14,126 nucleotides of DNA, from the NCBI GenBank assembly GCA_905215575.1, contig CAJMQV010000038.1:1-14126 (forward strand), given 5' to 3'. The notes beneath the pieces were generated by a model that saw only the letters and a list, made by a program, of their open reading frames with translations, did no database searches and had not been told where the DNA came from. The stretch comes from an uncultured bacterium. GTDB lineage: Bacteria > Bacteroidota > Bacteroidia > Bacteroidales > Bacteroidaceae. This document shows, piece by piece, positions 13,128-14,126 of this stretch (position 1 is the first letter of the stretch; every line of letters begins with the position of its first letter). The position numbers and the translations under genes are program-made.

Positions 13128-13817
13128 CTACAGAAAACACTCAAAGGCTTTCTTCAACAGGAAAAATACCGGAGGAACCAGCAAGGAGGGCAGCAGATCC
13201 AGAGTCTTGATTTCTTTCATCTTCAGAATACTGATTCCGGAGCAGAAAATCAGAATGCCTCCCACGATAGAGATTTCTGTAACCAAAGCATCCGAGATAA
13301 CCGGTCCGGCCAAACAGGTGAGCAGATAGATGCTTCCTTGCCACAGGAATAATATCGGTGCGGCCAACGCCATACCAATTCCATAAGTTCCGGCCAAAAC
13401 GGTAGAAGTCACCAAGTCGAGTGTGGCATTGGTGTACAGATAAGTGTGGTCGCCATACAGGGCGCTCATCACTGGGCCCACGATGGACAGGGTACCGATG
13501 CAGTAGAGAAGCAGTCCGGTGGTGAGTCCCTGTGCTAAATTGGATTTGGAGTATTGGTTGATGAGGCTCTGAAAACGGTTTTCCAGATCCAGTTTGGTTC
13601 CTAAAAGCGATCCTAAAGCCAGGCTTCCGATAAACAGCACCGGATATTGGCTTTTCGGCATGTGGGTAGCCACGGCATTGACTCCCAAGGCTACGGCAGC
13701 CAGTCCCATAGCATTATAAAGCGCGTTCTGATAGCGCGGTTTGATACCTTTTTTCAATATACTGCCGGCTATACTTCCGACAAGAATGGCGATTGTGTTT
13801 GTAATTGTTCCGATCAT
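13128..13817 (-). CDS. DUF554 family membrane protein
   Basis: 229 residues from the ATG at 13817, the usual length. The frame is open to 13937, but the extra 40 residues are lysine/phenylalanine-rich AT sequence and the family starts with MIGTITNTIAILVGSIAG, so the inner ATG is preferred. About six or seven hydrophobic spans. Family-like segments: GLLLYCIGTLSIVGPVMSAL (101-120), LDLVTSTVLAGTYGIGMALA (133-152) and GGILIFCSGISILKMKEIKT (186-205) followed by LDLLPSLLVPP. DUF554 (E. coli YqgA-like) is an inner-membrane family, probably a transporter, with no established substrate. It stands alone; I find no convincing promoter or terminator. The TTTTTTT run at 13080-13074 on the minus strand follows only a 4-pair stem. 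Confidence 0.88.
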   Translation of the reverse strand: MIGTITNTIAILVGSIAGSILKKGIKPRYQNALYNAMGLAAVALGVNAVATHMPKSQYPVLFIGSLALGSLLGTKLDLENRFQSLINQYSKSNLAQGLTTGLLLYCIGTLSIVGPVMSALYGDHTYLYTNATLDLVTSTVLAGTYGIGMALAAPILFLWQGSIYLLTCLAGPVISDALVTEISIVGGILIFCSGISILKMKEIKTLDLLPSLLVPPVFFLLKKAFECFL

Positions 13818-13943
13818 AGCTGTAAAGTTAATGAAAAAGCATGAAAAATATCTTTTTATGAAGTGTTTTTCTTGTTTGGAAGACGGTAAATAATTGTTTT
13901 GAGAATAAAATGATATTATTATGCAATCATTATTCATTTATTA

Positions 13944-13975
13944 TTTGCAATTAATTGTATTATTATATATATTTG
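13944..13975 (+). promoter_or_regulatory. Consensus Bacteroidetes promoter reading out of the window
   Basis: TTTG (13944-13947), a 20-base spacer and TATATTTG (13968-13975) match the TTTG-N19/21-TAnnTTTG consensus at every fixed base, the best promoter in the window. Predicted start near 13981, driving a gene to the right. Confidence 0.75.
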
Positions 13976-14089
13976 CAATCGAAAATGATATGAATTATAA
14001 AAATGATGATTATCTGAATAATATCTTACTGAATAAAATTATCATATAATGATATTATTTTGATATAAGAAAGTGAAGTTGAAAAGTGT

Positions 14090-14126
14090 ATGCCGGAGAA
14101 AAAAACAGATATGATCGGAACAATTA
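14090..14126 (+). CDS. Possible start of a further gene (12 codons visible)
   Basis: An ATG at 14090 opens a frame MPEKKTDMIGTI that runs to the edge. It lies about 110 bases downstream of the consensus promoter. Too short to assign a family, and a start beyond the window, or the later ATG at 14111, is equally possible. Confidence 0.3.
   Translation, partial: MPEKKTDMIGTI

Larger units (their letters stand above)
13818..14126. other. AT-rich intergenic region at the right edge
   Basis: About 309 bases, strongly AT-rich, between the DUF554 start and the window edge. It holds one consensus plus-strand promoter (13944-13975), a 12-base direct repeat AATGATATTATT (13909-13920 and 14048-14059) whose core recurs inverted as AATAATATC (14017-14025), and a repeated TTTGCAAT (13944-13951, 13972-13979). 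No tRNA, rRNA or full-length gene is seen. Confidence 0.6.

Noticed and set aside
1..14126. CRISPR arrays, tRNA/rRNA genes, insertion sequences, integrases
   Set aside because: No regularly spaced repeats, tRNA-like cloverleaf or transposase/integrase motifs were seen; the region reads as ordinary chromosome.

Overview
The window looks like a chromosomal segment of a Bacteroidales bacterium, most likely Bacteroides or Phocaeicola. This rests on the gene families present (SusD-free but typical lipoproteins with short lipoboxes, a PorT-like barrel, a tandem META lipoprotein), on weak or absent Shine-Dalgarno sequences, and on repeated matches to the Bacteroidetes promoter consensus TTTG-N19/21-TAnnTTTG. 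I cannot name the species from sequence alone.

Layout, left to right. (1) 1-573, minus: the N-terminal part of an exported LysM/Amidase_3 cell-wall amidase, cut by the window edge. (2) 814-1578, plus: a lipoprotein made of two META domains, with its own promoter and a strong terminator. (3) 1685-2728, plus: an ATPase of the FecE/BtuD type for a siderophore, heme or cobalamin importer, with an extra C-terminal domain. (4) 2736-7050, minus: a complete polyamine importer operon potA-potB-potC-potD with overlapping or closely spaced genes. (5) 7211-7432, minus: a 73-residue winged-helix protein with its own promoter and terminator. (6) 7555-10292, minus: substrate-binding lipoprotein, FecCD permease and Nudix hydrolase, packed as one operon. 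(7) 10427-10996, minus: small outer-membrane beta-barrel with a textbook terminator. (8) 11161-11820, plus: HAD phosphatase. (9) 11831-12532, minus: SIMPL-domain (DUF541) protein. (10) 12533-13127: AT-rich stretch with several inverted repeats, one intrinsic terminator and two possible 46-residue single-span membrane peptides. (11) 13128-13817, minus: DUF554 membrane protein. (12) 13818-14126: AT-rich spacer with a perfect outward-facing promoter and possibly the first codons of another gene.

How the genes work together: two ABC importers dominate. potABCD is self-contained. The second importer has its binding protein and permease in region 6 but no ATPase beside them; the only ATPase of the matching family is in region 3, on the opposite strand and on the far side of pot. 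It is a reasonable inference, not proven, that they form one transporter split by rearrangement.

Most of the window is ordinary core metabolism and transport. The parts worth a second look are the C-terminal transmembrane anchor and basic tail on PotD, the duplicated C-terminal domain of PotA, the unusual C-terminal domain and Q-loop of the FecE-like ATPase, and the small-ORF and inverted-repeat region between the SIMPL and DUF554 genes.
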